DNA from: Oryza sativa Japonica Group
Lineage: Eukaryota; Streptophyta; Magnoliopsida; Poales; Poaceae
Length of the DNA: 64,000 bases
Direction of reading: 5' to 3'
NCBI RefSeq assembly: GCF_034140825.1
Contig: NC_089043.1
Span: 25,470,001-25,534,000 of the forward strand
In this document: piece by piece, positions 26,590 to 36,483 of the stretch
Layout: each line of letters opens with the position of its first letter
Numbering within the stretch: the first letter of the stretch is position 1
Program-made: the position numbers and the translations under genes
Notes under the pieces: model-generated
What the model was told of the DNA's origin: nothing
The model's database searches: none
What the model saw: the letters and a program-made list of their open reading frames with translations, nothing else

Positions 26590-27879
26590 ATGTCTTCTTC
26601 ACTTGCTGTCCTCCTGCTCGTGATGCGGCTCGCCGCCGCCATGGCCGCCTCTCCCAAAAGCTACATATCAAGAACCACCGAGCAGCAGGTGATCGCCACC
26701 GTCGCGCCCGCCGTGGACGTCGGCCAGAGCGCGCAGCCTTTCCTCACCTCGCCGTCTGGGTCGTACGCCGCGTACCTCCGCCGCGCCGTGGACAGCTCCG
26801 CCGGTGGCCCGGGCGCCGACGCGTGCTACGTCCAAATCCAGCAGGCTGGCGGCGGCGCCGGCGGTGGTGGCAGCGTGTGGGAGTCGGAGTGCACCCTTGT
26901 CGGCGGCGCCGACGCGTGCGACCTGGCGTTCTCGCCGGTGGGGCTCGAGCTCTTCGCCGGCGGGCACTCTCTCTGGGACACCGGGATCGACGCCGAGCCG
27001 GGAACGCTGAGCCTTGACGACGGCGGCGACATGAGGATCGTGAGCAAGGACGGCGTGTCGGTGTGGCAGGCGAGCGGCGAGCCGTGGACGGGGCAGCAGT
27101 GCGGCGCGGCCGCGCCGGTCTCGCCGTCGCCGACGATGGACGTGCTCCCGCCGCCGTCGACCACAACCACAGCGAAGCTTCTGACGCCGCCGGCGTCGAC
27201 CCTCGCCGGCGCCGGGAGCTCGGACCTGTCTTTCGGAGACCAGCTCGCGCCACCGGTTGACACGTCGCTGCCCGCCTCGCCCGACCAGCCACCGGTTGAC
27301 ACTATGCCTGACCAGCCATTGCTGCCGCCGCCGCCAGCTGACGCGACACCCGCCACGCCGGACTTGCCGCTGCCACCACCACCGCCGGCCGACACGTACC
27401 CTGTCTCTCCTGACCAGCCGCTGTACTCGTCGCCACCGCCGGCTCCGACGGCATTTGTTCCTCACACGCCATTGCCACCCGTCGACGTGCCTGCTCTCTC
27501 CCCGCCATTGCCGCACGGCAAGACACCTTCCGGCGCACCAGGTGGCATAGCACTCCCGCCTGCTGCGCCCGCCGGCGGCGGCATGCCGCAGCAGCACGGT
27601 TCGCCGCACCACCTGCCACTGGGAGCGTCGCCGCCGCCGGAGGCCGCCGCGGTGCCGGACGCGCTGGCGCCGAGCGCTGGCCATGGCGCGGCGGCGGGGG
27701 GGCTCCCGATCGGGGGGCAGGGGCAGCAGCAGGGCGCGTTTGGACAGCACCAGGTGCTGAACGGCGCGGGGCAGCCATTGGAGGACAGCTCCGGCGAGCG
27801 GCCAAGAGGAGCGCACGCCGCCGTCGTCGTCACCTCCGGCTTGGTTTCTCTACTGATTGCACTTGGATTTGGCTTCTAA
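26590..27879 (+). CDS. Secreted proline-rich protein with lectin-like N-domain
   Basis: Single exon, 429 residues from the ATG at 26590 (the open frame upstream has no better ATG). Residues 1-23 form a hydrophobic signal peptide (LAVLLLVMRLAAAMAAS). Residues about 35-185 form a Cys-containing globular region (QSAQPFLTSPSGSYAAYL; CYVQIQQ; SVWESECTL; MRIVSKDGVSVWQASGEPW) that recalls bulb-type lectin folds, where the SPSG and W-x-S elements are typical; this is a weak match. Residues about 190-400 are a Pro/Ser/Ala/Thr-rich stalk (PPPPADATP, LPPPPPADTYP, Gly/Gln later), probably hydroxyproline-glycosylated. The C-terminus ends in a hydrophobic segment (VVVTSGLVSLLIALGFGF), which with the preceding small residues suggests a GPI-anchor signal. 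Likely a cell-surface arabinogalactan-type chimera; function unknown. Confidence 0.8.
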   Translation: MSSSLAVLLLVMRLAAAMAASPKSYISRTTEQQVIATVAPAVDVGQSAQPFLTSPSGSYAAYLRRAVDSSAGGPGADACYVQIQQAGGGAGGGGSVWESECTLVGGADACDLAFSPVGLELFAGGHSLWDTGIDAEPGTLSLDDGGDMRIVSKDGVSVWQASGEPWTGQQCGAAAPVSPSPTMDVLPPPSTTTTAKLLTPPASTLAGAGSSDLSFGDQLAPPVDTSLPASPDQPPVDTMPDQPLLPPPPADATPATPDLPLPPPPPADTYPVSPDQPLYSSPPPAPTAFVPHTPLPPVDVPALSPPLPHGKTPSGAPGGIALPPAAPAGGGMPQQHGSPHHLPLGASPPPEAAAVPDALAPSAGHGAAAGGLPIGGQGQQQGAFGQHQVLNGAGQPLEDSSGERPRGAHAAVVVTSGLVSLLIALGFGF

Positions 27880-28763
27880 ATTTTACCCCCTTTCTTGAAG
27901 ATTTTTATGGTGTTTCTTTCCTTGTCAGTGATTTGTCAAATTTGTAGCAAGAAAGCATGTCATGTTCGTAGAAAGACAATTTGTGTGACATTGTTGTTGT
28001 TGCCAGAGTGTAAGTAGGGATTATAATAATGTTTTGTGTTCTTGCAAATGTACTATGTATATCCCTGTTAATGAAATGAAAATCCTCAAGTTTTATCAAA
28101 CCAACAGATGTTCCTTTTAAAAAAAAAAACAACAGACAGGTCATATTTTCTGAATTCTACAAGGTGTTGCACTGTTGCTGAATTTGATGCTGAAGTAACG
28201 AACGGTGTCCTACAGTAGCTAGCTAAGCTAATTCAGTTGTGAGGAATGTCGACCGATGATGTGCTGGACTCCATCCGCTTGGTTCTCGACCGCACGTTGT
28301 TTGTCTGCAAATCACAGACCTAAACATTGTTAACATTCTCTGCCACTGATTTCTCTCTGCAAATTTTTCTACTTTGTTGTAGGCTGACGACGGTGTATGT
28401 ACGAAAGATTTCTTGTGCAGGTGACTGATGTCTGAATGTCTGAGACTCTGACGATGATTGCAGATTGCTGAAAACCATAACAATCAGTGGTTACTAGCTA
28501 GGAGTATGAAGCAAAACAAGCATACTACAGTACTTCCTACAAATTCAGGTCAGAAATTTTAAGAAGGTATAATAACTAAATAACCAGATTGATCGCACAT
28601 GAACTTGTAACCCTGAAAGTGAAACTACTCGTATGATCGTTATTGCTCTCGCCAATAAACAAACTCGAATCATCCTACTAAGCTACGTTTGTCCACAGCT
28701 AGCAAAATTGAGCTAAACACCTACTAAGTACCCTATTACAGCTGATGAGTACTCGTAGCAAAA
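27880..28763. other. Intergenic between convergent genes
   Basis: 3' UTRs of the proline-rich gene (to about 28080) and of the ATL gene (from about 28560 leftward). Short open frames occur on the minus strand at 28223-28483 but have no known domain. No gene is supported. Confidence 0.5.
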
Positions 28764-29417
28764 TCAAATCGCAGGAAGCACGCGGGACTCGCCGGCGACG
28801 GACAGGAAGCCAATGTCGCCGCCGCCGCCGCCGTGCCTCTCGACGCTCTCGCCGTCGCCGCAGTAATCCTCCTTGGCGTCGTCGTCCGGGCCCTCGACGC
28901 GCGCGACGACGGGTGCGCGGCAGACGGGGCAGGTGGGCGCGCGCGTGAGCAGCCACCGGTCGACGCACTCCCTGTGGAACCCATGCCCGCACGCCGGCAG
29001 CACGCGCACCTCGTCCCCGGCGGCGTACTCCGCCAGGCACACCGCGCAGTCGCCGCTGCCGCCCTCCTCGTCGGCGCCGCCGCCGCCGCCGTCGCGGGGC
29101 GGCATCTGGACCACGTGCACCGGGATCCCGTCGAGCGCGCGCTTGGTCTCCTCGGACGGCTCGGGGCGCACCGACGACGACCCGCCGTCTTCTCGCCGTC
29201 GCCGCCCGCCGCCGTCGCAGAAGCAGGCGTAGAGCGCGGTGAGCGCGATGTAGGAGACGCTGGCGACGAAGAGCACCGTGGTGGTCACCCCCAGCGCCCG
29301 CACCATGTGCGCCCGCTGCGCGCGGTCCATCGAGTGGGCCGAAGCCGAACCCAAGCCCGGCAGCGGCGGCGGCGAGGCGGTGCCGGCGCCGAGGAGACGG
29401 CGCCCGCATGGCTGCAT
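28764..29417 (-). CDS. RING-H2 E3 ubiquitin ligase, ATL family
   Basis: Intronless, 217 residues from the ATG whose complement lies at 29415-29417; the frame extends upstream but this ATG gives the standard ATL layout. One membrane segment is seen at about residues 35-62 (VTTTVLFVASVSYIALTALYACF). A GLD-like motif follows (ALDGIPVHVVQM). The RING-H2 finger is CAVC..CGHGFHRECVDRWL..CPVC, spaced as in ATL proteins, with an acidic C-terminal tail. ATL proteins are membrane E3 ligases often induced by elicitors; substrate unknown. Very high GC and no introns are typical of this family in rice. Confidence 0.9.
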   Translation of the reverse strand: MQPCGRRLLGAGTASPPPLPGLGSASAHSMDRAQRAHMVRALGVTTTVLFVASVSYIALTALYACFCDGGGRRRREDGGSSSVRPEPSEETKRALDGIPVHVVQMPPRDGGGGGADEEGGSGDCAVCLAEYAAGDEVRVLPACGHGFHRECVDRWLLTRAPTCPVCRAPVVARVEGPDDDAKEDYCGDGESVERHGGGGGDIGFLSVAGESRVLPAI

Positions 29418-30780
29418 AGCCACCGCTCTCGTGGTGGTGCACACTGATGGAGATGGTGGAAGTGTGTGTGAGAACGACGCGGGTTTTAACGAGGCTGTAG
29501 CGCGCGCGCGCACCGTACGCGGCACGCGTGCATGGCCAGGTGGGGGAAGCAACAAACGGGGAAGTGGACCGCGCGGATGCTTCAATTCGTCGTCGCGCCT
29601 GTGTAGCGGAAGGGAAATTCCCGTGTGCGCACGCGACGTACGCCGCAGCGTGCACGCGGACGCGGGGAGATGGGCGAGATACTAGCTGTTTGTTTGGGCT
29701 GTTTCTTCCGTGCGCGAGGCCGCGCCGCGAATGCGCAATCGCCCGCGAAGTCGCGTTGGCTGGCTGGATGGTGGCTAGCTGTCAGGCGTCAGCCGACGCG
29801 AGGCGTCGAGGAGGTAACCAATCTGCGTGCTGGGCTGGGGGGAGTAATACGGTGCGTGCATCTCTAGGTAGGTTGGGGAGAGGTAGCAGCCAGCCCAGCG
29901 CTGTGCATTGCAATTCTGCGTTGAATTTTTTTTTTCGATCGCATCACTGTCAGTGTATCTCGGTTCCTAAATGTGGTGACTCTGGAAATCTCAGGGAAAT
30001 CGCATGGGGCGATCGAACACTACCCGCGAAAAGAAAATTTTTGGATGGGGTTTTCGGATACGAATAAAAAATTTAATTTTACAATTCATCTGAAAACCGC
30101 GAGACGAATCTTTTGAGCCTAATTAAACCGTAATTAGCAAATGTGGATTACTGTAGCATTTATGGCTAATCATGAACTAATTAGGCTTAAAAGATTCATC
30201 TCGTGATTTTTATGCAAACTGTATAATTAGTTTATGTTTTTATCTATATTTAATGCTCGATGCATGTGTTTAAAGATTTGATGTGATGTTTTTAGAAAAA
30301 AAAAATTGAAAACTACAGCAGGCCTTTGATTTGAAACACGTAGCATTACCAACACATCCGAGCTTGTACTCCATGGTTATTATTGCGTTCGTGAACGAAG
30401 AATCGTGTGAACGAAGAAGCCTGGACAATTTGGCGTGCATGCAGTTCGGTGTGTACTGGTTACTACTCCAGTGCAAATTTGTCTTTCTGTTGCCAACTGG
30501 TCTCCATCTGCACAAAGCTGTCGATAGGCATTATCTCCGGAATACAGACGTTCGATGGATTTGAACCGTGCAATACAACTCTACACTCTACAGCAACGCG
30601 CCCGCTGAATTTGGGTTGCCAAGGCCAACAAAAATTCATATCGTTTCGCACCATGCAATCCAGCAGTACGCCAAACCTTCCGAGCTGGCTAGAGCACTCA
30701 GCACTGCACGTGAGAAGAAACCAACCGGGCCTATGTTCTGTAAGCCCAACTTTTCTTCCAAGCCCATGTCCATGCAGTCG
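29418..30780. other. ATL promoter region and flanking DNA
   Basis: The GC-rich stretch 29418-29900 is the ATL leader and promoter side; I see no clear TATA box. A GTTTAGTTC-class MITE copy lies at about 30019-30325. The rest has only short open frames. Confidence 0.5.
30019..30325. mobile_element. MITE with GTTTAGTTC-class core (copy 2)
   Basis: Carries aaccgcgagacgaatctttt, GCCTAATTA, TAGCAAATGTGGATTACTGT, and the inverted TGGCTAATCATGAACTAATTA core, then TTTAATGCTCGATGCATGTG. It matches the copies at 8.7, 43.6 and 63 kb. The terminal GTTTAGTTC motif is degraded in this copy. Non-coding. Confidence 0.7.
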
Positions 30781-31295
30781 ATGATTAGTGGAATAAGTTC
30801 ATCTGAGGTCCCTTAACTTATCAACGAATCCGATTTTCGTCCCTCAACCAAAAAACCAGACACAACGGGTCTCTCAGCTATCAAAACCGGTGCAGATAAC
30901 GTCACTCGGCGGTTTTGGAGGCGGTTTTGGCTGACGTGGCACCTACGTCGAGCAATTTGATCCGGAAAAAATAATAAAACCCATGGGACCCACATGTCAA
31001 TTCCACACACAAAATAATAAAAAAAAAGTGGGCCCACTTGTCATTCTCATCCCTCTTCTTCCTCCTCTCTCTCTCCCCATTTCCCTCCATCTCTCTCCCA
31101 TATCCTCTCTCCAGGCGCAACGGAGAGGCAGTGGGGCATGGCGGCCGGCGGGAGAGGAGGGAGCGGCGCGGCAGCGGAGGCATGGCTCCGGCGGCTGTGG
31201 GCGGAAGAGGAAGGGGCGGCGGAGCTTCTTTTCTCTCTCTCGGTCTCTCCTCTCTCCACGCCATAGATCCCTCCCTCTCCCACTTACCCGCAGCC

Positions 31296-31475
31296 ATGGC
31301 GGAGGACGCCCCCAGAGCCGCCGCCGCTGCCGAGGGGAGCCAGCATGCATCGGCCGCGGAGAGAGGCTCCGCCGCCGCTCCCGCGGCACCAGTCGCCAAG
31401 GCCGCGGAGGTGCTGCTCCCGTCCCTCAGCATCTGGCCGCTATCGCAGCGCACGCCGGCGAGGAGCAGACATTGA
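31296..31475 (+). pseudogene. Captured WPP-domain (MAF1-like) fragment
   Basis: An ATG at 31296 opens MAEDAPRAAAAAEG and an Ala-rich segment, then LLPSLSIWPLSQRT, which matches the start of the WPP domain of MFP1-attachment-factor proteins (typically SIWPPxQRTRDAV). The match stops after QRT, and a stop follows in the next few codons, so only the N-terminal part was captured. The second Pro of WPP is Leu here. The parent proteins sit at the nuclear envelope; this fragment is unlikely to work alone. The identity rests on one short motif. Confidence 0.55.
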
Positions 31476-31489
31476 TTTGATTCCAAGAT

Positions 31490-31550
31490 TTTTTTTTTGA
31501 GCAAGGGTCAAGACCCCCATACCAGTACAGGTTCAGCCAAAGCGGCAAGC
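31490..31550 (-). mobile_element. Tiny non-LTR retrotransposon 3' relic with 16-bp TSD
   Basis: The direct repeat gatttgattccaagat at 31474-31489 and 31551-31566 flanks 61 bases that begin with a T run (a poly-A tail on the minus strand). This is the signature of a strongly 5'-truncated LINE or SINE inserted within the Pack-MULE. The body (gggtcttgacccttgctc before the A tail on the minus strand) is too short for family naming. Confidence 0.7.
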
Positions 31551-31599
31551 GATTTGATTCCAAGATAGTATCAGCTTAGCTAGCAGTGGCTAGCTAGCC

Positions 31600-32129
31600 A
31601 TGAGCAATAGTGGCAAGGAGCAGCGGCGGATGGACCGGTTCATCGTGATCCTCTTCTCCTCCACCTGCCGCAATGGATCCAGCGTGGACGTCGTCGATGG
31701 AGGCGGCAAGAGCGGCAAGAAGCCCCAAGGTTCGTTGTTTGGAGTCTTGGATGCTTATTCTTCACTTCTGCTCGATCTTGTCGATTGTTTTTTGTGGGGT
31801 GATTTAGGAGTTTGGTATTAGTGATGCTGTGTGCGTGTCTAGGCGGCGGCGGCGAGGGTGGCGGCGCGGCGGACCACCACCGCCAGCACGTGGCGCACAT
31901 CGGCTGGGATGGCAGCACAAACACCACCACCAGCCTCCGCTCATGGAACCGCGCCGCGCCGCGGTCCTCCTCCTCCTCCACCACCACCGCGTCCACCTCC
32001 TCAGCCTTGGCGGCGCCGGCGACATCAAGAAGGAGTCGGCGCCGGCGGGGCCTCGGTTGTGCAGCTCCTGTCCTGCCGTCTGCCGCAGCTAGGGCCAACT
32101 CCCACCGCCCCTTCCTCTTACGCCCATAG
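31600..32129 (+). CDS. Captured CRIB-motif (RIC-like) gene copy
   Basis: Two exons fit: 31600-31729 and 31843-32129, joined in phase with a GT donor and a tgtctag acceptor, 138 residues. Exon 1 gives MSNSGKEQRRMDRFIVILFS and SVDVVDGGGK. Exon 2 gives DHHRQHVAHIGWDGSTNTT, matching the plant CRIB motif (HVxHIGWDG) of ROP-interactive RIC proteins that bind active ROP GTPases at the plasma membrane. The upstream half of the motif (ISxPTDVK-type) is replaced by Gly/Ala/Asp. The C-terminus reads into the right inverted repeat of the Pack-MULE (ANSHRPFLLRP), so it is chimeric. The intron was kept, so capture was from genomic DNA. Whether it is expressed cannot be seen here. Confidence 0.6.
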
Positions 32130-32596
32130 CTGCCGGAGCCTTGCCTCCGCCGCCGCGCCGCTCCCTCCTCTCCCGCCGGCCGCCGTGCACCACTGCCTCT
32201 CCATCGCACCTGGAGAGAGGATAGGGGAGAGAGATGAAGAGAGGGAGATGGAGGGATAGGAGGAGGAAGAAGAAGAGGGGTGAGAATGACATGTGGGGCC
32301 CACGTGGGCCCCACCATTTTTATTAATTTATGTGTGAAACTGACATGTGGGTCCCACGAGTTTTATTATTTTTCCGGATTGAATTGCAACGTAAGCGCCA
32401 CATCAGCGCCACGTCAGATGAAGACCGAGTTAAATTAACCACGTAGGCTCCACGTCATCCAAAACCGCTGAGGGACCTCATCTGCACCGGTTTTAATAGT
32501 TGAGGGACCCGTTGTGTATGGTTTTCTGGTTGAGGGACGAAAATCAGATTTGTTGACAAGTTAAGGGATCTTAGATGAACTTATTGCATGATTAGT

Positions 32597-33470
32597 TAGT
32601 CTGAGGCCCATGTGAATAGACACAAGCAAGGCCTGTACATAGTGTCGGCCCAAGTAAACAGAACTGAAGCCTTCAGAAATAAGTGGGCTATTGTAGGCTA
32701 TGTAACTGGACCTTCTGGAATCCCAGCAAATTCAGATAGTGCTGACCTGTATTTTTTTTATTTTATTTTGGATTCAGTCGTGTTAGTTGACATGTCGCGG
32801 TCACCATGGATAAAGAGAGCATGTGTACTCTTTGATTTCTACTTTAAAAACAGTTTCAATTGATTTGTTGATTAGGACAATTGGGGCTTATAGTCCAATA
32901 AGCGAGATAAAACCCTCCCGTTTTATCAATTCATTGCTGATTGATATTCTTTTTTCGAAACGCGGTACAATGAGTTATTAAGATTTTCTGTTAAGTCACA
33001 TGATCTTAGCGGTAAAAAGGAAAACTATCCATTTTCATGGTTCACATGAAGCTCTATTATAACGCAGGTTCATATAAGTTACTGGTAAACATAAATAATT
33101 CAAAACCGTCTCCAACTCGAAGTAACATTAACGAATTAATTCATTCATCTAACGCACAAAAAGAAATAGAGGGAACACAATCAAATACCAATTTGATCCT
33201 CTCCATTACCCTCGTTACGAACGATCACAACAAAACGAGCACTTTGCGATTATTCCTTTGTACACGAGCAATTTCACCACTATATACATTTCAACAATTA
33301 AATCACACACGAACGCCCAACACATGCATGATAATAAATCATTCATAAATCACGTGTCTAACACGAACAACACAAACTAATCTGTACGTACGCTGCGACA
33401 CCGGCGAAACGAAGCAAATCCTCTAAACGCGGCGACCCCTCTAATTACTACAGGGCCCGGCCATGCAATC
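32597..33470. other. Intergenic between Pack-MULE and PLC-like gene
   Basis: AT-rich, no supported gene. A plus-strand frame of 103 residues at 33037-33348 has no recognisable domain. The right end is probably the 3' UTR of the PLC-like gene. Confidence 0.45.
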
Positions 33471-34484
33471 TCACGCGGCGCCGTCGACGCGGGCCTTGGT
33501 GACGCCGGCGCAGGCGTCGACGAAGTCGCCGTCGATGAAGTCGGTGGAGAACACCTGCAGCTTGTCGCCGAGGCCCTTGGCGAAGACCTCGGCGATGAAG
33601 AGGCGGGCGTAGCCGTGGATCCGCCGCGTGACCGGCCGGACGCAGAGCACCGGGTTGTCGGCCTGCGGCGTCACCGTGTTCTCCACCCGGTAGAAGAACC
33701 TCCGGTCGGCCACCGGCGGCTGCTCGCCGAGGAACTTGACGTTGCTCTCGAACTTGGTCTCCGGCAGGTCGGTGTCGATCCAGTTGTCCCTGAGGTAGCC
33801 GGCGCTCCACAGCGGCTCGCCGGGCTTGGGCGCCGGCGACTTGCGCGGCTTCCACACGCAGATGAGCCGCCGCGGGAGGAGCTCGGCGATGGTCTTGTGG
33901 AACACCGCCTCGTCCTGCGGGATCAGGTGCTCGCCGAGCTGCTCCACCAGGTACCTGCCGAACTCCGGCGGGTCGTCGTGGCCGAACTCGGTGCGCACCT
34001 CGAGGATCACCACCTCCGACGCCGTCTCGCCGAGGAACCTCCTCACGTCGTCGAGCACGACGTCGACGGAGTAGGTTGCGAGCACGCCGTGGCAGACGCG
34101 CCGCTCCTCCTGGACGCGCACGTCGATGACGCGGGCGCCCGCGGCGAGCTGCTCGTACACCGACAGCGACTGGCACTGCGCGAAGGGGCGCGTCACGAAC
34201 GGGATGCCGATCTTGTTCGTCGCCGAGTCGTGCGTCCCCGGCCACACCAGCTGGTGCACGCGCAGCCGCTCCGGCCCGAGCTCCGCCATCCACGTCTTCC
34301 GGTCGGCCGGCCGGTGCTCGCTGCCGGGGAACGCCTCGCCGCCGGCGGACAGCCGCGTGGCCAGCGCCTGCTTCTCGCTGGTGACCAGCTTCCGGCGGTT
34401 CACCTGCGACGAGAAGAAGGCGCCCATGGCTTCCAGAGGGTTGCCGCCCTTCTTGCCGGAGTCGCTATTGGAGGAAGACGACAT
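33471..34484 (-). CDS. PI-PLC X domain-containing protein
   Basis: Intronless, 337 residues, start at the ATG complement 34482-34484. It belongs to the PLC-like phosphodiesterase superfamily. The first catalytic histidine lies in LVWPGTHDSATNKIG and the second in EERRVCHGVL, with VIDVRV between and ILEVRTEFGHDD after. The Y, EF-hand and C2 regions of true plant PI-PLCs are absent, so it resembles the single-domain bacterial-type enzymes. There is no signal peptide; the N-terminus (SSSSNSDSGKKGGN) is polar. The substrate of the plant members is not established. GC-rich throughout. Confidence 0.88.
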   Translation of the reverse strand: MSSSSNSDSGKKGGNPLEAMGAFFSSQVNRRKLVTSEKQALATRLSAGGEAFPGSEHRPADRKTWMAELGPERLRVHQLVWPGTHDSATNKIGIPFVTRPFAQCQSLSVYEQLAAGARVIDVRVQEERRVCHGVLATYSVDVVLDDVRRFLGETASEVVILEVRTEFGHDDPPEFGRYLVEQLGEHLIPQDEAVFHKTIAELLPRRLICVWKPRKSPAPKPGEPLWSAGYLRDNWIDTDLPETKFESNVKFLGEQPPVADRRFFYRVENTVTPQADNPVLCVRPVTRRIHGYARLFIAEVFAKGLGDKLQVFSTDFIDGDFVDACAGVTKARVDGAA

Positions 34485-36483
34485 GATCGATCAAGCACTA
34501 TAAATAAACCAAGGATTTAATCCGGCTACCTCTGACCTGGAAGGTCGCTGTAAGCTCGAGACTAATTGCAACCAGCAAAATATCTCTCGAAAACTATATA
34601 GATATATCGATCGATTAGTGCATGGACTATATGTCTAGGGACACATGGGAGAGATAATTAAGATGAGATGAGAGGAGATGATATCGATCTATTCCGATTG
34701 GGACTCGGAAGGAGGAACAGAGGCAAAGCCGAGTTCTTGGTTGAACTGGCGTTAGGTGTGGCTGGCCAAACAAGATTTTTTTTTCTAAGGACAAGAACGT
34801 TTTTGGAGTTCTTTACTCATAGGGAGTGATGGTTTTTATGGCGGGATAGTGAGGGGAAAGGGGCCACGAGGACAATGATAGGTGAGTGAGGTGGGTCATA
34901 TATGGTGTTGCGTTGTATGGTTGGATGCCGTATTATAATGTCAACATGTCATGGTGAATTGAAGATGAAGGTTCCAGGCGCTCATGGAATGGCATGTCGG
35001 GGGAAAAGGTTGGAGCTTTTAATTGATTCAGATTTACAAGCCATAGATTGATTGATTGCAGAGATGCAGCAGCAGAAGCACCTACTAGCAGAGAAAGGTG
35101 AAAGTGTTACAAACTTGCAATAGCCATGTGGTATTGTGGTCTACTGGCAGGCTGTACAATAGAATCAGGATGTGATGAGTCTCTAAGTCCAAGGGCATCT
35201 CAATTAGCATCTTTTACACATGATACTTTTCTATTTTAGGTTCAGGTTGCAAGATAAATTACCACGGGAATCACACTACAGACAAATGGGAGCTTTGCTG
35301 TCAAGGTTCCCTCGGTCAGCTGCCTATAGTAAACTCTCCAATAATATAGTACTAGCTGAATAGGAACGATCCCTATCCGGTATTCACCATGTAACACGTG
35401 GATTTGTACGTTTTCTCCATCCATCGATTGCTCTTAAAAGGACGAAAACGAAGGACAATGCACGGTGAGCCACATGAGCTTCAAGCCTTTCAACATGTTC
35501 TGCAATTAAGCGTGTTTTATTTTTAACCTAGAACAGAACTGGATTTCAAGTTAACTGAAGCTTGCAGAAGTTCAACTGAAAGCCGGTGCTTCGTTTCAGA
35601 AGCAATTCAATATCCATTTCAGTTGCTCCAAACGAGATGCTCGTTGGGCGTACATAATAAAAAAACCCTATGAATCATGCAACGATAGTTGGTTGCTTGG
35701 TGTTATGTTATTCAAGTAAGAGCAAGTATATCATGCTTTCCATGAGGGCATGGACTAGCATAATGCCCTACAATATTCGATTTCGAGCCATATCCTCAAG
35801 GGCCAAATCGGCAAGAGGCCCAAAGATCCTCTCAAGTCTCAAATATAGACCCGTGTTACCCAAAGAGCTCAGAACAACATAGGTGCAAACGTGCAAGGGC
35901 AAAAATTGACCAGCAACAAAATGCCACAAATTATGCTCAGTGAGGCCACATTTTTTTAGAAAACAGAAACACGATTCAAGTGCCTAATTCTCATAGTGGG
36001 AACAGAACAATATACTGCTAGTACACAATTTACTTCACTTGATTTCTTTTCATGCTTCTCAGCTAGTTTTTCAATTAATACATCCAAGGGTAGTTGCAAA
36101 CATAAGCTAGCCAAACCCGAGAAAACAAAACTACGAGAAAGCTACAAGGTGGCATTTGACCAAACAATATAACATATGTAAACAACAAAGGAGGCCATGG
36201 TAGCCATCTAAATTAAACACAAAATTAAATTATGTACCTGCGTAATGCATAACTAGAGATTAATGCCGAGTTGCTGACTCAAATACCAGCTTGCTCCCGA
36301 GAAGAACATCAGCATTTCATGTGTATAGAAACAAGTGACACACACATGTCCAGGCTACTTGGGGAAAAAAACAGAAGTTAGCACTTAAACAAATAAAATT
36401 GCCCAATAATAGCACCACCACGTACAGTATGGAAGTAAATACTTACAGTGAGTGTTACACCTATGCGATAAAAGAGAAATTAG
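34485..36483. other. Intergenic between PLC-like gene and APE2
   Basis: Promoter of the PLC-like gene at the left (ctataaataaacc lies at 34499, close to the start) and 3' UTR of APE2 at the right. Otherwise AT-rich with no supported gene, RNA or repeat. Confidence 0.5.

Larger units (their letters stand above)
30790..32587. mobile_element. Pack-MULE with perfect 9-bp target duplication
   Basis: Flanked by the direct repeat atgattagt (30781-30789 and 32588-32596), the 9-bp duplication expected of Mutator-like elements. Left end ggaataagttcatctgagg and right end, reverse-complemented, gcaataagttcatctaaga start long inverted repeats: about 30790-31240 against about 32090-32587. They share TCCCTTAACTT(A/G)TCAAC, GGGACCCACATGTCA and the CTCTCTCC/CCGGCGGGAG blocks. 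The unique centre carries a WPP-domain fragment and a CRIB gene copy on the plus strand. No transposase is present, so the element is non-autonomous. Capture of host gene pieces is well known for rice MULEs. Confidence 0.88.

Noticed and set aside
26668-27816. 382-residue minus-strand frame opposite the proline-rich gene
   Set aside because: Arg/Val-rich shadow of GC-rich third positions; the plus strand has a signal peptide and sensible domains.
28223-28483. 86-residue minus-strand frame between convergent genes
   Set aside because: No domain, AT-rich 3' UTR setting; could be chance.
33448-34520. Long frames in other frames or strand across the PLC-like gene
   Set aside because: Shadows of a GC-rich gene with clear catalytic motifs in the annotated frame.
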